This document shows, one piece after another, positions 8,003 through 18,600 of a DNA stretch of 64,000 nt. Both the position numbers and the translations under genes were made by a program. The DNA comes from Hymenobacter rubidus. Lineage in GTDB: Bacteria; Bacteroidota; Bacteroidia; Cytophagales; Hymenobacteraceae. The DNA is taken from NCBI RefSeq assembly GCF_016734815.1, contig NZ_JAERQF010000018.1:1-64000 (forward strand), given 5' to 3'. The notes beneath the pieces are model-generated. The model had not been told where the DNA came from and did no database searches. It saw nothing but the letters and a program-made list of their open reading frames with translations. How positions within the stretch are numbered: the first letter of the stretch is position 1; each line of letters opens with the position of its first letter.

Positions 8003-8836
8003 CTAGTGCAGTGATGGCTTGGGTTTGGCAGGACTGAGGTTTAACAGAAACTGGCAGCACTGGAGAAAGCCACTGCTTTTTTCTATAAAGCATTCCCGTT
8101 GAACAACCTGATATCTATTCGGCTCGTGCGCTTCGAGTACATAGGTAGCCCCGTCGAAACAACAAGAGGGCTCACAGCCAGGCAATTGCCAAAAACCAAC
8201 CTGGGTCAGCAACTTTTGGAATTGCTGAATCTGGATGCGGCTCAGCACTACTGCTGTTTCATTTTTGATAATCAGTGCTTTTCCGGTTAATTTTATATAG
8301 TCCAGCTGGTCTTTGGCAGAGGCCACCCGCTCCGTATTATCGGCCACATGTTCGCCGGCCTGCATCTGTTTGTTGAGCTCAGTAATGCGCTGGATTAGGG
8401 GCTTGCTTTCCGCTTCGATTTTTGCAGCAGAAGCTATGGGTTCGGGTGCCCTATTCAACAGCTGAGTAGTCAGCACACCGCCTGTTTCGGTTAGGTCTAC
8501 CGTAATCAAGACTGGATACCTACGTGCTGGTATCCACAAGAACCGATAGATGCTGTGCCCCAGGTAGTAGTTTGACAATACCGGGGCTCCGAAGCCAAAC
8601 AAATATTCCGAAAAACGACGGAATCTATCTTGGCAATCTCCCAAGCGTCGAATCAGGGTATCGTTGCTGGTGTTTATACTCGCCCCAGCCGGGAAATAGC
8701 TGGTTGCCGAATCGGGAGGAATGCCTTGGGGGCTGGATAGGGACTTGTCTTCCGGATAAGTAAAAGGCGGCTGAACCGGCGCTGAACAACTCGCCAGCAG
8801 GCAAATGCAAGCCAGCACAAGAAAGAGCTTGAACAT
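8003..8836 (-). CDS. Putative lipoprotein, 277 aa
   Basis: The start is the ATG at 8836, giving MFKLFLVLACICLLASCSAP with a clear lipobox (LASC, Cys17). The longer frame to 8965 adds a segment without protein character. The mature part has a charged helical stretch (EAESKPLIQRITELNKQMQA) in the middle and a cysteine-rich C-terminal region (PGCEPSCC, QCCQFLL). I do not recognise a family. The gene is convergent with the YddW-like gene, with only 2 bp between the stop codons. Base composition is somewhat more AT-rich than the neighbours. Confidence 0.75.
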   Translation of the reverse strand: MFKLFLVLACICLLASCSAPVQPPFTYPEDKSLSSPQGIPPDSATSYFPAGASINTSNDTLIRRLGDCQDRFRRFSEYLFGFGAPVLSNYYLGHSIYRFLWIPARRYPVLITVDLTETGGVLTTQLLNRAPEPIASAAKIEAESKPLIQRITELNKQMQAGEHVADNTERVASAKDQLDYIKLTGKALIIKNETAVVLSRIQIQQFQKLLTQVGFWQLPGCEPSCCFDGATYVLEAHEPNRYQVVQRECFIEKSSGFLQCCQFLLNLSPAKPKPSLH

Positions 8837-8974
8837 AAAGGGCGCATTAGCAAATGAAGCAGCGTGGCAGTAACGCTGCTGCGTGAGACTCTTGTATGCC
8901 CCGGTGCTGCGGATGCTGCCGGTGCGCAGGCAACTGTAGAAGCCGCCCGAGCTTAACGCCAGCACTCAAGTCGC

Positions 8975-8982
8975 TACTTTTA
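8975..8982 (+). promoter_or_regulatory. Candidate promoter -7 element for nagB-LmbE
   Basis: TACTTTTA, one mismatch to TAnnTTTG, 51 bp before the ATG at 9034. Confidence 0.3.
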
Positions 8983-9033
8983 GCCGCGGATGCGGGGCCG
9001 TCCCCGCCCTTTGCCGCCACCAGTCCTGCCCCA

Positions 9034-10968
9034 ATGATTACCGCCCCCGTCACCTTGCCCGCCACGGCGGGAGCCCGCCTGCCCGTCAGCATTTACCCCG
9101 ATTCGGAGCTGGCCTCCGCCGCCGTGGCCAATCAGATTGCCGACCTCATCCGAAGCCGCGCCGCCGAGGGCCGAACCTGCGTGCTGGGCCTGGCCACGGG
9201 CTCCTCTCCCACCCGCGTGTATGAGGAGCTGGTGCGCCTGCACCGCGAGGACGGCCTGAGCTTTCAGAACGTCGTCAGCTTCAATCTGGACGAGTATTAC
9301 CCCATGCAACCCGACTCGTTGCAGAGTTACGTGCGCTTCATGCGGGAGTACTTGTTCGACCACGTCGACATCCGGCCGGAGAACGTGCACATCCCTAACG
9401 GCACCGTGCCGCCGGCCGAAGTGGCCGCCTTCTGCCAACGCTACGAGGAGCAGATTCGCGAAGCCGGCGGCATTGATTGGCAGCTGCTGGGCATTGGGCG
9501 CACGGGCCACATCGGGTTCAACGAGCCCGGCTCCGGCCCGGCCTCCCGCACCCGCCTGATTACCCTGGACCACGTCACGCGCACCGACGCGGCTTCAGAC
9601 TTTTACGGCGAGGAAAACGTGCCGCGCCGGGCCCTGACTATGGGCGTGGGCACCATCCTCGAAGCCCGCCAGATTGTGCTCTTGGCCTGGGGCGAAGGCA
9701 AGGCCGCCGTGGTGAAGCGCCTGGTGGAAGGCGACGTAACCGACACGGTGCCGGCTACTTACCTGCAGCGCCACCCCGCCGTGCAGGTGGTGCTCGACGA
9801 GGCCGCCGGCGCCGAGCTCACGCCCCGCAAAACACCCTGGCTGCTGGGCCTGCCCTGCAACTGGCACGATGCCGCGCTGGTGCGCAAGGCCGTGACCGGG
9901 CTGGCCCGCACCGTGACCAAACCCATCCTTAAACTCACCGAGGAGGACTACAACGAAAACGGCCTCTCGGAGCTGCTGGCCCAGTCGGGCCCGGCCTACG
10001 ACATCAACATTCGCGTCTTCAACGAGCTGCAACATACCATCACCGGCTGGCCCGGCGGCAAGCCCCACGCCGACGACACCTACCGGCCCGAACGCGCCGC
10101 GCCGTTCCCCAAGCGCGTGCTCATCTTCAGCCCGCACCCCGACGATGACGTGATTTCGATGGGCGGCACCCTGCTGCGGCTGGTGGACCAAGGGCATGAA
10201 GTACACGTCGCCTACCAGACTTCGGGCAACATTGCCGTGTTCGATGACGAAGCCGTTCGCTTCGCCGATTTCGTGGCTGATTACGATGCCGCCTTCCACC
10301 TGCCGGCCGATGAGCCGGCCGACAACCTCTACCACCGCGTGGCCGATTTTCTGAAGAACAAGCAGCCCGGCCAGGTCGACTCCGACGAAGTGCAGCAGAT
10401 AAAGGGCCTCATCCGGCGCGGCGAGGCCAAAAGCGCCTGCCGCCTGGCCGGCATCCCCGACGCCAACGCGCACTTCCTGGATTTGCCCTTCTACGAAACC
10501 GGCCGGGTGCGCAAAAAGCCGCTCGGCGATGAGGACATTCGCATCACGATGGAGCTGCTGAACCGCATCCGGCCCCAGCAGATTTACGCCGCCGGCGACC
10601 TCTCCGACCCGCACGGCACGCACCGGGTGTGCCTGGCGGCCATTTTCGAGTCCATCCACCGCCTCAGAGCCTCCGGCACGCCCTGGCTCGACGATTGCTG
10701 GGTGTGGCTCTACCGCGGCGCCTGGCAGGAATGGGACATCGACCAGATTGAAATGGCCGTGCCGCTCTCGCCGCAAGAACTCACGCGCAAGCGCCGCGCC
10801 ATTTTCAAGCACCAAAGCCAGAAGGACCGGCCGCTCTTCCCCGGCGCCGACCAGCGCGAGTTCTGGCAGCGCGCCGAAGCCCGCAACCGCACCACGGCCA
10901 AGCTGTATGACCAGCTGGGCCTGCCCGAATATGAGGGCATTGAAGCGTTTGTGCGTTGGGAATTTTGA
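9034..10968 (+). CDS. nagB: Glucosamine-6-phosphate deaminase fused to a LmbE/PIG-L deacetylase-like domain
   Basis: A 644-aa two-domain cytoplasmic enzyme. Residues about 15-260 are NagB, which turns glucosamine-6-phosphate into fructose-6-phosphate and ammonia: LGLATGSSPTRVYEEL (phosphate loop), SFNLDEYYP (catalytic Asp) and GIGRTGHIGFNEPGS (catalytic His) are all present. Residues about 360-600 are a LmbE/PIG-L domain with the zinc motif SPHPDDDVISMGG and GDLSDPHGTHRV. This fusion is a known Bacteroidota form of NagB, about 640-660 aa. The natural job of the LmbE half is not settled; N-deacetylation of an amino sugar would fit. The start at 9034 removes an unlikely Cys/Arg-rich extension. 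NagX-like gene follows on the same strand. Confidence 0.93.
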   Translation: MITAPVTLPATAGARLPVSIYPDSELASAAVANQIADLIRSRAAEGRTCVLGLATGSSPTRVYEELVRLHREDGLSFQNVVSFNLDEYYPMQPDSLQSYVRFMREYLFDHVDIRPENVHIPNGTVPPAEVAAFCQRYEEQIREAGGIDWQLLGIGRTGHIGFNEPGSGPASRTRLITLDHVTRTDAASDFYGEENVPRRALTMGVGTILEARQIVLLAWGEGKAAVVKRLVEGDVTDTVPATYLQRHPAVQVVLDEAAGAELTPRKTPWLLGLPCNWHDAALVRKAVTGLARTVTKPILKLTEEDYNENGLSELLAQSGPAYDINIRVFNELQHTITGWPGGKPHADDTYRPERAAPFPKRVLIFSPHPDDDVISMGGTLLRLVDQGHEVHVAYQTSGNIAVFDDEAVRFADFVADYDAAFHLPADEPADNLYHRVADFLKNKQPGQVDSDEVQQIKGLIRRGEAKSACRLAGIPDANAHFLDLPFYETGRVRKKPLGDEDIRITMELLNRIRPQQIYAAGDLSDPHGTHRVCLAAIFESIHRLRASGTPWLDDCWVWLYRGAWQEWDIDQIEMAVPLSPQELTRKRRAIFKHQSQKDRPLFPGADQREFWQRAEARNRTTAKLYDQLGLPEYEGIEAFVRWEF

Positions 10969-11000
10969 TGGCTGTTTGTTAAAACCTGCTTGTTGAAGAG

Positions 11001-11034
11001 AGCGTCCTGCTGAGCGCAGCCGAAGCAGGACGTT
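11001..11034. repeat. Short A-like hairpin between nagB and the NagX-like gene
   Basis: AGCGTCCTGCT and AAGCAGGACGTT pair around GAGCGCAGCCG, a shortened relative of the A stem. It could act as a processing or termination hairpin. Confidence 0.5.
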
Positions 11035-11060
11035 CCCGTAATTTCGCTCACTCGTTATTC

Positions 11061-12176
11061 ATGCTCGCCCCCGCCCCACCGGCTCGCCTCATCTCCCTCG
11101 ACGTCTTCCGGGGCCTCACCGTGGCGCTGATGCTGCTGGTGAACAACCCCGGCGATTGGGGCCACATCTACCCCCCGCTGGCCCACGCCGACTGGAACGG
11201 CTGCACCCTGGCCGACCTTGTGTTCCCGTTTTTCCTGTTCATGGTGGGTGTCAGCACCGTGTATGGGCTCAGCGGGAAACGGGCCACGCCGGCCACCCGG
11301 CGCGCCGCCCTTGGGCCGGTGCTGCGACGCACGGCGGTGCTGGCAGGCCTGGGACTTTTGGCCTCCACCTGGCTCGATTTTGACCTGGCTACGCTGCGAA
11401 TTCCGGGCGTGCTCGTGCGCATCGCGTTGGTGTATGGGGCCACCGCCGCCATTTTTCTGCTCACCGCGTGGCGCACGCAGGTAGCGCTGATAGTGGGGCT
11501 GCTGGTGGGCTATGCGCTGCTGCTGCAAGTAGTGCCCGTGCCCGGCTTCGGCCCCGCCAACCTGGCGCCGGCCACCAACCTGGGGGCCTGGCTCGACCGC
11601 ATTGTATTCGGCGAAGCGCACCTCTGGAAAGAAAGCCGCACCTGGGACCCCGAAGGCCTGCTTGGCACCCTGCCGGCTTTGGGCACCGGCCTGCTGGGGC
11701 TGCTGGCCGGGCAGTGGCTGCGGTGGCCGGCTCCGGCAGCGCGGCGCACGGCCGGGCTGCTGGCCGCCGGCACAGCGGGCATCGCGGCCGGGCTGCTTTG
11801 GCACAAGGGGTTTCCCATCAACAAAAGCCTCTGGACCAGCTCCTACGTGCTGTTTACGGGGGGCGCGGCTGCGCTGGTACTGGCGGCGCTGCACTGGTGG
11901 TGCGATGTGCGCGGGCACCGGCGCGGGGCCGGGCCCTGGCGGGCGCTGGGCGTGAATGCGCTGGCGGCCTTTTTCGGCTCCAGCATCGTGGCCCGCAGCC
12001 TCAACCGGGCCCACATCGGAACGCTCAGCGTGAAGGATTTCCTGTACCAGAAGGGCATCGCGCCCTGGTTTACCGAGCCGCGAATGGCCTCGCTGGCGGG
12101 TGCCGTGGCGTGCCTGCTCGTTTGGCTGGCCGTGCTGGGCTGGCTTTACCGGCGCGGCTGGGTGTGGAAGGCGTAA
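11061..12176 (+). CDS. NagX-like membrane protein (DUF5009 / heparan-glucosaminide acetyltransferase family)
   Basis: A 371-aa polytopic membrane protein with about ten hydrophobic segments. The opening ISLDVFRGLTVALMLLVNN is the signature of the COG4299/DUF5009 family, related to the lysosomal heparan-alpha-glucosaminide N-acetyltransferase. ADLVFPFFLFMVGVS and the tail WLAVLGWLYRRGW are also typical. In several bacteria the homologue NagX sits in N-acetylglucosamine uptake and catabolism clusters. The position 92 bp after nagB-LmbE supports an amino-sugar role, either transport or transmembrane acetylation; the sequence cannot decide. Confidence 0.85.
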   Translation: MLAPAPPARLISLDVFRGLTVALMLLVNNPGDWGHIYPPLAHADWNGCTLADLVFPFFLFMVGVSTVYGLSGKRATPATRRAALGPVLRRTAVLAGLGLLASTWLDFDLATLRIPGVLVRIALVYGATAAIFLLTAWRTQVALIVGLLVGYALLLQVVPVPGFGPANLAPATNLGAWLDRIVFGEAHLWKESRTWDPEGLLGTLPALGTGLLGLLAGQWLRWPAPAARRTAGLLAAGTAGIAAGLLWHKGFPINKSLWTSSYVLFTGGAAALVLAALHWWCDVRGHRRGAGPWRALGVNALAAFFGSSIVARSLNRAHIGTLSVKDFLYQKGIAPWFTEPRMASLAGAVACLLVWLAVLGWLYRRGWVWKA

Positions 12177-12196
12177 AAAGAGAAGGACATTAGGCG

Positions 12197-12300
12197 GTCA
12201 TGCAGCGCGCAGCGAAGCAGCTTTACCGCTCAGCCCAATCCAATCGCCAGGATTACTGGTGGCGGGCAAGATGCTTCGCTGCGCGCTGCATGACGTTCTT
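12197..12300. repeat. A-family palindromic repeat, copy A2
   Basis: GGTCATGCAGCGCGCAGCGA and AGCA face AGATGCTTCGCTGCGCGCTG and CATGACGTTCTT. It starts 20 bp after the stop of the NagX-like gene. Confidence 0.88.
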
Positions 12301-12326
12301 TGTTCTTTTGGACAATAACCCATTCC

Positions 12327-13127
12327 ATGAAAATTCTCATCATCGGCGGCGGCAACATGGGCCTGACCTACGCCCGCAGCTTCGTGCGCGCCCACATCAC
12401 CTCGCGGCTCGACTTGCGGTTGCTGGCCCGCTCGCCCGAGCGCGTGGCCGCCCTGGCGGCGCACGAAATCGGCACGGTATGGGGTTCGCCGGCCGAGTGT
12501 GTACCGGGCGCCAGCATCATCATTCTAGCGGTGAAGCCGCAGGATTCGAAGGCCTTATTTGAAAAACTGCGCATGTATGTGCAGCCGCACCAGGTCATGC
12601 TCAGCATCATGGCCGGCGTGCGGATTGAAACCCTGCGCGCCGCACTGGGCACGCCCAAAGTCATTCGGGCCATGCCCAACCTGCCCGCCCAGATTGGCAT
12701 GGGCATGACGGCCTTCACCAGCACCGACGAGGTGACGCGCGCCGAATTGGTACAGGTTCAGAATTTGCTCTCGACTACTGGCAAGACGGTTTACGTGGAG
12801 GACGAATCGGCCATTGACGCCAGCACGGCCATCTCGGGCAGCGGCCCGGCCTACGTGTACTACTGCATGGGCGCCCTCATGGACGCGGCCACCCAAATGG
12901 GCTTTGCCCCGGCCGAAGCCGAGCTGCTGGTGAGCCAGACGTTTCGCGGCGCCGTGGAGCTGTACTCGCAATCGGGCCTGAGCTGTGCCGACTGGATTGC
13001 CAAAGTAGCCTCCAAAGGTGGTACCACCGAGGCGGCGTTGAAAGCTTTCGGTGCGGGCGCGGTGCGCGAGGGGCTCATGGCCGGCGCGGGCGCGGCGCGG
13101 GACAGAGCGGAGGAACTGGGGAAATAG
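12327..13127 (+). CDS. proC: Pyrroline-5-carboxylate reductase
   Basis: Last step of proline synthesis: reduces 1-pyrroline-5-carboxylate to proline with NAD(P)H, in the cytoplasm. The 266-aa length is normal. The nucleotide fold is at the start ([10 protein letters not shown], residues 3-12). [18 protein letters not shown] and the helical dimer domain with [20 protein letters not shown] and [13 protein letters not shown] are diagnostic. The start is the ATG at 12327; nine residues further upstream in frame belong to the end of repeat A2. The gene is convergent with the acyl-CoA ligase, with 24 bp between stops. Confidence 0.95.
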   Translation: MKILIIGGGNMGLTYARSFVRAHITSRLDLRLLARSPERVAALAAHEIGTVWGSPAECVPGASIIILAVKPQDSKALFEKLRMYVQPHQVMLSIMAGVRIETLRAALGTPKVIRAMPNLPAQIGMGMTAFTSTDEVTRAELVQVQNLLSTTGKTVYVEDESAIDASTAISGSGPAYVYYCMGALMDAATQMGFAPAEAELLVSQTFRGAVELYSQSGLSCADWIAKVASKGGTTEAALKAFGAGAVREGLMAGAGAARDRAEELGK

Positions 13128-13151
13128 CTCACTGCGGGAAATCCGTCTCCC

Positions 13152-14777
13152 CTACGCCACCGAATACCCCGCGAAGTCCTTCCGCAGCTGCGTTTTCAGA
13201 ATCTTGCCCGTCGCCGTGTGGGGCAAGGCGTCCACGAATTCGACCGCGTCGGGCTCGCTGAATTTGGCCACTTTGCCCCGGAAAAAGGCCAGCATTTCTT
13301 CCTTCGAAACATCGAGCCCCGGCCGGCGCACCACCACGAGTAGCGGCCGCTCGCTCCACCGGGCGCTGGGCACGCCAATAACGGCGGCCTCGGCCACGGC
13401 GGGGTGGGCCACGGCCAGGTTTTCGAGGTCGATGCTGGAAATCCACTCGCCGCCTGACTTGATGACGTCCTTCGAGCGGTCGGTGATTTGCATGAAGCCG
13501 GCGGGGTCGATGGTGGCCACGTCGCCGGTGCGGAACCAGCCGTCGGCCGTGAGCTCGCCGGGGTTGGGACTGCGAAAGTAATCGCGCACCACCCAGGGCC
13601 CGCGCACCAGCAGGTCGCCGAAGGCCACGCCATCGTGCGGCAGCTCCTGCCCGTCGTCGCCCACTATTTTCATATCCACGCCGAACACCGCGCGGCCCTG
13701 TTTGGCCAACACAGCGGCTTTTTCTTCTTTGCTGAGCGTCAGCTGGTTGGCTTTGAGGCGGCTGCCGGTGCCCAGCGGGCTGGTTTCGGTCATGCCCCAG
13801 GCGTGGGTGATGGTCACGCCGAGTTCTCCCTCGAAGGCCTTCATCAGGGCCGGTGGGCAGCTGGAGCCGCCCACCACCGTGCGCCGCAGCGTGCGGAACT
13901 GCCGGTTGCCATCGCGCATGAACTGCAGCAGCGCCAGCCAGATGGTGGGCACCCCGGCCGAGAACGTGACGCCCTCATTTTCCATCAATTCAAATAAGCT
14001 GGCGCTGTCCATACCCGCGCCCGGCAGCACCAGCTTGGCCCCCGTGAGCGGGGCCGCGTAGGGTAAGCCCCAGGCGTTGACGTGGAACATGGGCACCACG
14101 GGCATTATTACATCAAGCGACGAGCAGCCGAGCGAATCGGGCAGCGAAATGCCCAGCGCGTGCAGCACTGTGGAGCGGTGCGAGTAGAGCACGCCCTTGG
14201 GCTGGTCGGTGGTGCCGGAGGTGTAGCAGAGCGAGCAGGCCGTGTTTTCGTCGAAGCTGGGCCAGGTGTAGTCGCCGTTTTCAGCGGCCAGCAGGTCCTC
14301 GTAGCTGCACAGACCGGGCAAGGCCGACTGCTTGGGCAGGTGCTCGGGGCCGGCCATCAGCACCCATTTTTCGACGGTGGGGCATACGGGCGCCAGCCGC
14401 TCCACCAGGGGCAGAAACGTGAGGTCAAAGAACAGCAGCCGGTCTTCGGCGTGGTTGATGATGTAGACCAGCTGCTCGGGAAACAGGCGCGGGTTGATGG
14501 TGTGGCACACCGCCCCGATGCCCGCCACGCCGTAGTATAGCTCGAAATGGCGGTGCGTATTCCAGGCCAGCGTGCCCACCCGGTCGCCGTTAGCCATGCC
14601 CAGCTTCTGCAAGGCTTGCGCCAGCTGCTTGCTGCGGCGGTTGGCAGCGGCGTAGGTGTAGCGGTGAATGCCGCCCTCGGGCAGCCGCGACACAACTTCG
14701 GTGTCAGCATGCCACTTGGCGGCGTGCTCGATGATTGTGGCCACGCGCAGCGGCTCGGCCATCATTTGTCCTAACAT
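13152..14777 (-). CDS. Fatty acid-CoA ligase (AMP-forming, AlkK/FadD-like)
   Basis: A 541-aa acyl-adenylate enzyme that activates a medium- or long-chain fatty acid to its CoA ester with ATP. The motifs appear in order: [18 protein letters not shown] (P-loop, about residue 185), [23 protein letters not shown] and the C-terminal hinge [15 protein letters not shown]. The overall sequence, such as [20 protein letters not shown] and [20 protein letters not shown], fits the AlkK-type group. No signal peptide. ATG at 14777 ([15 protein letters not shown]) is chosen over an upstream ATG at 14867 that would overlap the lipoprotein gene. Chain-length preference cannot be read from the sequence. Confidence 0.93.
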   Translation of the reverse strand: MLGQMMAEPLRVATIIEHAAKWHADTEVVSRLPEGGIHRYTYAAANRRSKQLAQALQKLGMANGDRVGTLAWNTHRHFELYYGVAGIGAVCHTINPRLFPEQLVYIINHAEDRLLFFDLTFLPLVERLAPVCPTVEKWVLMAGPEHLPKQSALPGLCSYEDLLAAENGDYTWPSFDENTACSLCYTSGTTDQPKGVLYSHRSTVLHALGISLPDSLGCSSLDVIMPVVPMFHVNAWGLPYAAPLTGAKLVLPGAGMDSASLFELMENEGVTFSAGVPTIWLALLQFMRDGNRQFRTLRRTVVGGSSCPPALMKAFEGELGVTITHAWGMTETSPLGTGSRLKANQLTLSKEEKAAVLAKQGRAVFGVDMKIVGDDGQELPHDGVAFGDLLVRGPWVVRDYFRSPNPGELTADGWFRTGDVATIDPAGFMQITDRSKDVIKSGGEWISSIDLENLAVAHPAVAEAAVIGVPSARWSERPLLVVVRRPGLDVSKEEMLAFFRGKVAKFSEPDAVEFVDALPHTATGKILKTQLRKDFAGYSVA

Positions 14778-14848
14778 GGTGGGAATTTTTAGTGTGCGAG
14801 AGTGGAATATACACTTTCGCTCTGCATCACACCAATTCGTTGGCGGGT

Positions 14849-15550
14849 TTAGGGCAAGCGATACCACAAAGTGCCGCCTTCCAGGAAGGCAACCACCCCC
14901 ACGTCCCTGGCATAGTACAGCCGCCGAACGGGCTTGGTGCGGGGCAATGGGACGCCAGCATAAGAGCTATTCGACACCTGAATGACCGGCCCGTAGGTGA
15001 CACCGCCCACCTGCAACGACGGCAACACGCGGGCCGTCGTATCCGGCAGCGGCTGATTGGCCACTACTTCCTGAATGGGCAGGTAATTGGAAAAGCCAAA
15101 GTCCCAATAGAGCTGGGATTGGACCACTGCGTTGCCGCTGCCGTGATTGTCATCGGTGCCCATCTCAAGCAACGTACTTGCGCCAGTTATTGGAATTGAA
15201 TCAGGTTTGGTGGAAGTGCTGCTGAAAACTCGCTCGTAGCGGACGGTATCCGTGCGGCGGACGTCGACCCTGACTTGCTGCAACTTCGAGGACGTGGGCA
15301 GTGATAGTATGGTGGGAATGCCTCCTCCATTAGAGTGCGTGATGATGCGGTCATCGACTTCCCCGATGACAAATGTGCGCACCTTGCTGCTGCGTGCTTG
15401 CCCAAACCGCAGCACGTCGCCCGTGTGGTAGGGCTGCCACGCCAGCTGCTCCGCGGTTAGCCGGTATTCGGGAGCTTCTTTTCTACAGCCGGTTGTGCCA
15501 GCTAGCAGGAGCGAAAGGCAACTGGCAGCAGCGGCACGAAACGAAGGCAT
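14849..15550 (-). CDS. Putative lipoprotein, 233 aa
   Basis: The N-terminus has a basic start, a hydrophobic core and a cysteine at residue 22 (LLLAGTTGCRK), a weak but plausible lipobox. The mature protein is rich in beta-strand-like, Thr/Ser/Val segments, for example TYGPVIQVSNSSYAGVPLP. No family recognised. It lies in a minus-strand series: GH3/beta-lactamase gene, 67 bp gap, this gene, 71 bp gap, acyl-CoA ligase. No functional link between the three is evident. Confidence 0.72.
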   Translation of the reverse strand: MPSFRAAAASCLSLLLAGTTGCRKEAPEYRLTAEQLAWQPYHTGDVLRFGQARSSKVRTFVIGEVDDRIITHSNGGGIPTILSLPTSSKLQQVRVDVRRTDTVRYERVFSSTSTKPDSIPITGASTLLEMGTDDNHGSGNAVVQSQLYWDFGFSNYLPIQEVVANQPLPDTTARVLPSLQVGGVTYGPVIQVSNSSYAGVPLPRTKPVRRLYYARDVGVVAFLEGGTLWYRLP

Positions 15551-15617
15551 ACAAGGGTGGTTGAGGAAGCAGGGAATGACAAGATAAACATTGCTTTCTT
15601 ACTCTGTAGTTCTCCTC

Positions 15618-18600
15618 TTATTTCCGCGCCGCTTCAATGGCCAGCTGCAGCAGCGACGTCCGCACGTTCATTTCCGCCAGCTTGTTGTTGCGCCGCGTCG
15701 GATGCACCCGGTTGGTGAGCAGCACCACCACCAGCTCCTTCTCCGGCTCCACCCAGAAGTAAGTACCGGTGAAACCGGTGTGCCCGTAGCTGCGCTGCGA
15801 GGCACTTTTGGCCGAATTCACGGCCGGGTTGGTAGCGGGCCGGTCGAAGGCCAGCCCGCGGCGGTTGTCGGGGCAAAACTGGCAGCGGGTCCAGTCGTCG
15901 AGCAGGGCTTTATCGAAGAGTTGCTGGCCCCCGTAGCGCCCGCCCCAGGCATAAGTTTGCACGAGTTTGGCCACGTCGTTGGCATCGCCAAACAGGCCGG
16001 CATGCCCCGAGAGGCCGCCGAGCAGCGCAGCCCCTTCGTCGTGCACGGTGCCGTGCAGCAGCTGCTTCCGGAAAGCCGAATCAACCTCCGTGGGCACGAT
16101 GCGCGCCAGCGGAAACCGGTTTGTGGGCCGATAGCCGAGCGTGGCCGCGCCCAGCGGCCGGTACACTTCTTTCTGCAAAAAAGCATCCATGGGCAGGCCC
16201 GTACGCGCCTTCACCAGCTCCGGGTAAAGAAAAAACGACAGGTCGGAATACACATAGCCCGGCTTAGCCGTCAGCGGCGACTCGCCAATCTGTTGGTAGA
16301 CGCGGCCCGGCAAGTCCCGGCGCGCCCACAGCCCGGCCGCCGCCGGCAGCGGGAAGCGGGCCGATGAGTCGGGCCGGAAATAGCGCCGGCGCAAGTCCCC
16401 GTTTTTCTTGCGGAAGGCCTGCCAAAACGGAATAAACGCCTGCAATCCTGCCTGATGCGCCAATACGTTGCGCAGCTTCAGACTGGCTTTATTCGTGCCG
16501 CGCAGAAAAGGAAAATAGCTCCCCAGCGTACTGTCCGGACTGAATTTATGGTCGGCTTCCAGCTTGAGCAGAGCCGGTGTAGCGGCCAGCATCTTGGTCA
16601 GGGAAGCCAGGTCGTAGAGGTCTTCGTTGGTAACCACGCGCGGCGTGGTTACCAACGAAGAATTAGGAATGAGGAATGAGGAATTTGCCAACAGCTTCTG
16701 CTTTGCAACAGCTTTCTTTTTTTTCAATTCCTCATTCTTCATTCCCAATTCCTCCTTGCGGGCAAAGCCCGCATAGGTTTGGTTGCCATAGCTTTTGCGC
16801 AGCACCACCGTGCCGCGCCGGGCAATGAGCACCTGCGCCCCCGGAAACGCCTGGGCTGCCAGCGCCCGGCCCACGAGGCTGTCGACGCGGGCTTCGAGGC
16901 GGCCGTCCATGCCCACGTCTTCGGGGGTGGCGTAGCGCAGGCGGAAGCGGCCGGCCGTGCGCAGCCCAAAGCCGCGCGGGTACTTATCCGATACCGTGAC
17001 CGGCAGCTTACCGGTGGCCGCCGTGCCGCCAAAAAGGACTTGAGCAGCCAGGCTCTGGGCATTCGCACTTTCCTGGTAGGCCAGGATAACGGCGGCGGCC
17101 CGGTCCAAATCGCGCACGCGGGCCACGGCATACGCCGAGCCGAACACGCTAAGCACGAGTTGCTGCCTTTGGTCTACCAGCTCGCGCAGCAGCATATTTT
17201 CCTCCGCCGAAATGCCGAAGCTGGTGGCCGGCAGGCGCCCCAGGCTTTGCAGCGAAACCAGGATGAGATTATAAGGCCTGAGCGCGGCGCGCAATGCCAG
17301 CAGCTCGTCCAGCGTCGGGGTGGCCGACGCATGGAAATGAGCGGCCGGCGCATAGTCAGCCACGGCTTTCTGAAAGTCCGTCGTGTCGCGGGGCGAGCCG
17401 CCGAGCACCAGCGTGGCCATGCGCAACGTGTCGAGGCGCTGGAGCGGCAGCAGGTTTTTCTGGTTGCGCAGCAGCGTGATGCTGAGCTCGGTGAGGCGGT
17501 GGCTGAGGTACTGGGCGTGGGGCCCGTTGAGGTCTTCGTAGAGGTTTTTGGTATCGATGGGCCGGTAGTGGCTCAGGCCCGCCCACTGCTTGAGGGCCAG
17601 CACGCGACGGCAGTGCTCGTCGATTTCCTTCTGCGAAATCCGGCCGCTGTCCACGGCGGCGCGCACCATACGCAGGGCCAGCGGAATGTTCTTACTGAAC
17701 TCCAGAATGTCGTTGCCAGCCATGATGGCGCGCACGTCGGCCTCGCCGGGCGGAAACTTGCTGATGACGCCGCGCATGTTCATGGCATCCGTGAAAATCA
17801 GGCCTTTAAAGCCCATTTCCTGCCGCAGCACGCCCGTGATGATGGGCCGCGAAAGCGTGCTCGGGCCCAGCACGGTGTCCATAGCGGGTACGTTGAGGTG
17901 GGCCACCATCACCCCGCCCAGCCCGCCGGCCATCAGGCTGCGGAAGGGCGGCAGTTCCAGCGTATCGAGCCGGCGGCGGTCGACGCGCACGGTGGGCAGC
18001 GAGAGGTGGGAGTCGGCGTCCACGTCGCCGTGGCCGGGAAAGTGCTTGGCCACGGCCAGAATGCCGGCGTCCTGCAGGCCGCGCATGTACTGGCGGCTGT
18101 CGCGGGCCACGGCGGCCGGGTTTTCGCCCCAGCTACGGAAGCCGATGACGGGGTTGGCGGGGTTGTTGTTCACATCGACCACCGGCGCGAAGTTGACGTG
18201 CATGCCCAGCCGCTTGAACTGGCGGGCAATTTCGCGGCCCATGTCGTAGAGCAGCGCCGTGTCGGTTTCGCCGCCCATGCTCATTTGGTACGGAAATTTC
18301 TCCACGCTATCCAGGCGCATGCCCACGCCCCACTCGCCATCCAGGGCCACCAGCAGCGGCACTTTGCTCTGGCTCTGGTAGCGGTTCAGCAGCTTGGCCT
18401 GCCGCACCGGCCCACCCTGAAAAAATATCAGCCCGCCAATGCCGTACTGCTTGATAAGGGTCGAAATCGAGTCTTCGTCGATGCGCTTGCGGTTGGAATA
18501 GGCCGCCACCATGAAGAGCTGCGCGGCCCGCTGGTCGGGCGTGAGGGCCCGCATCAGGCTATCGACCCACGGCGAGTGCAGGTAGCGCGTGAATGCCGGG

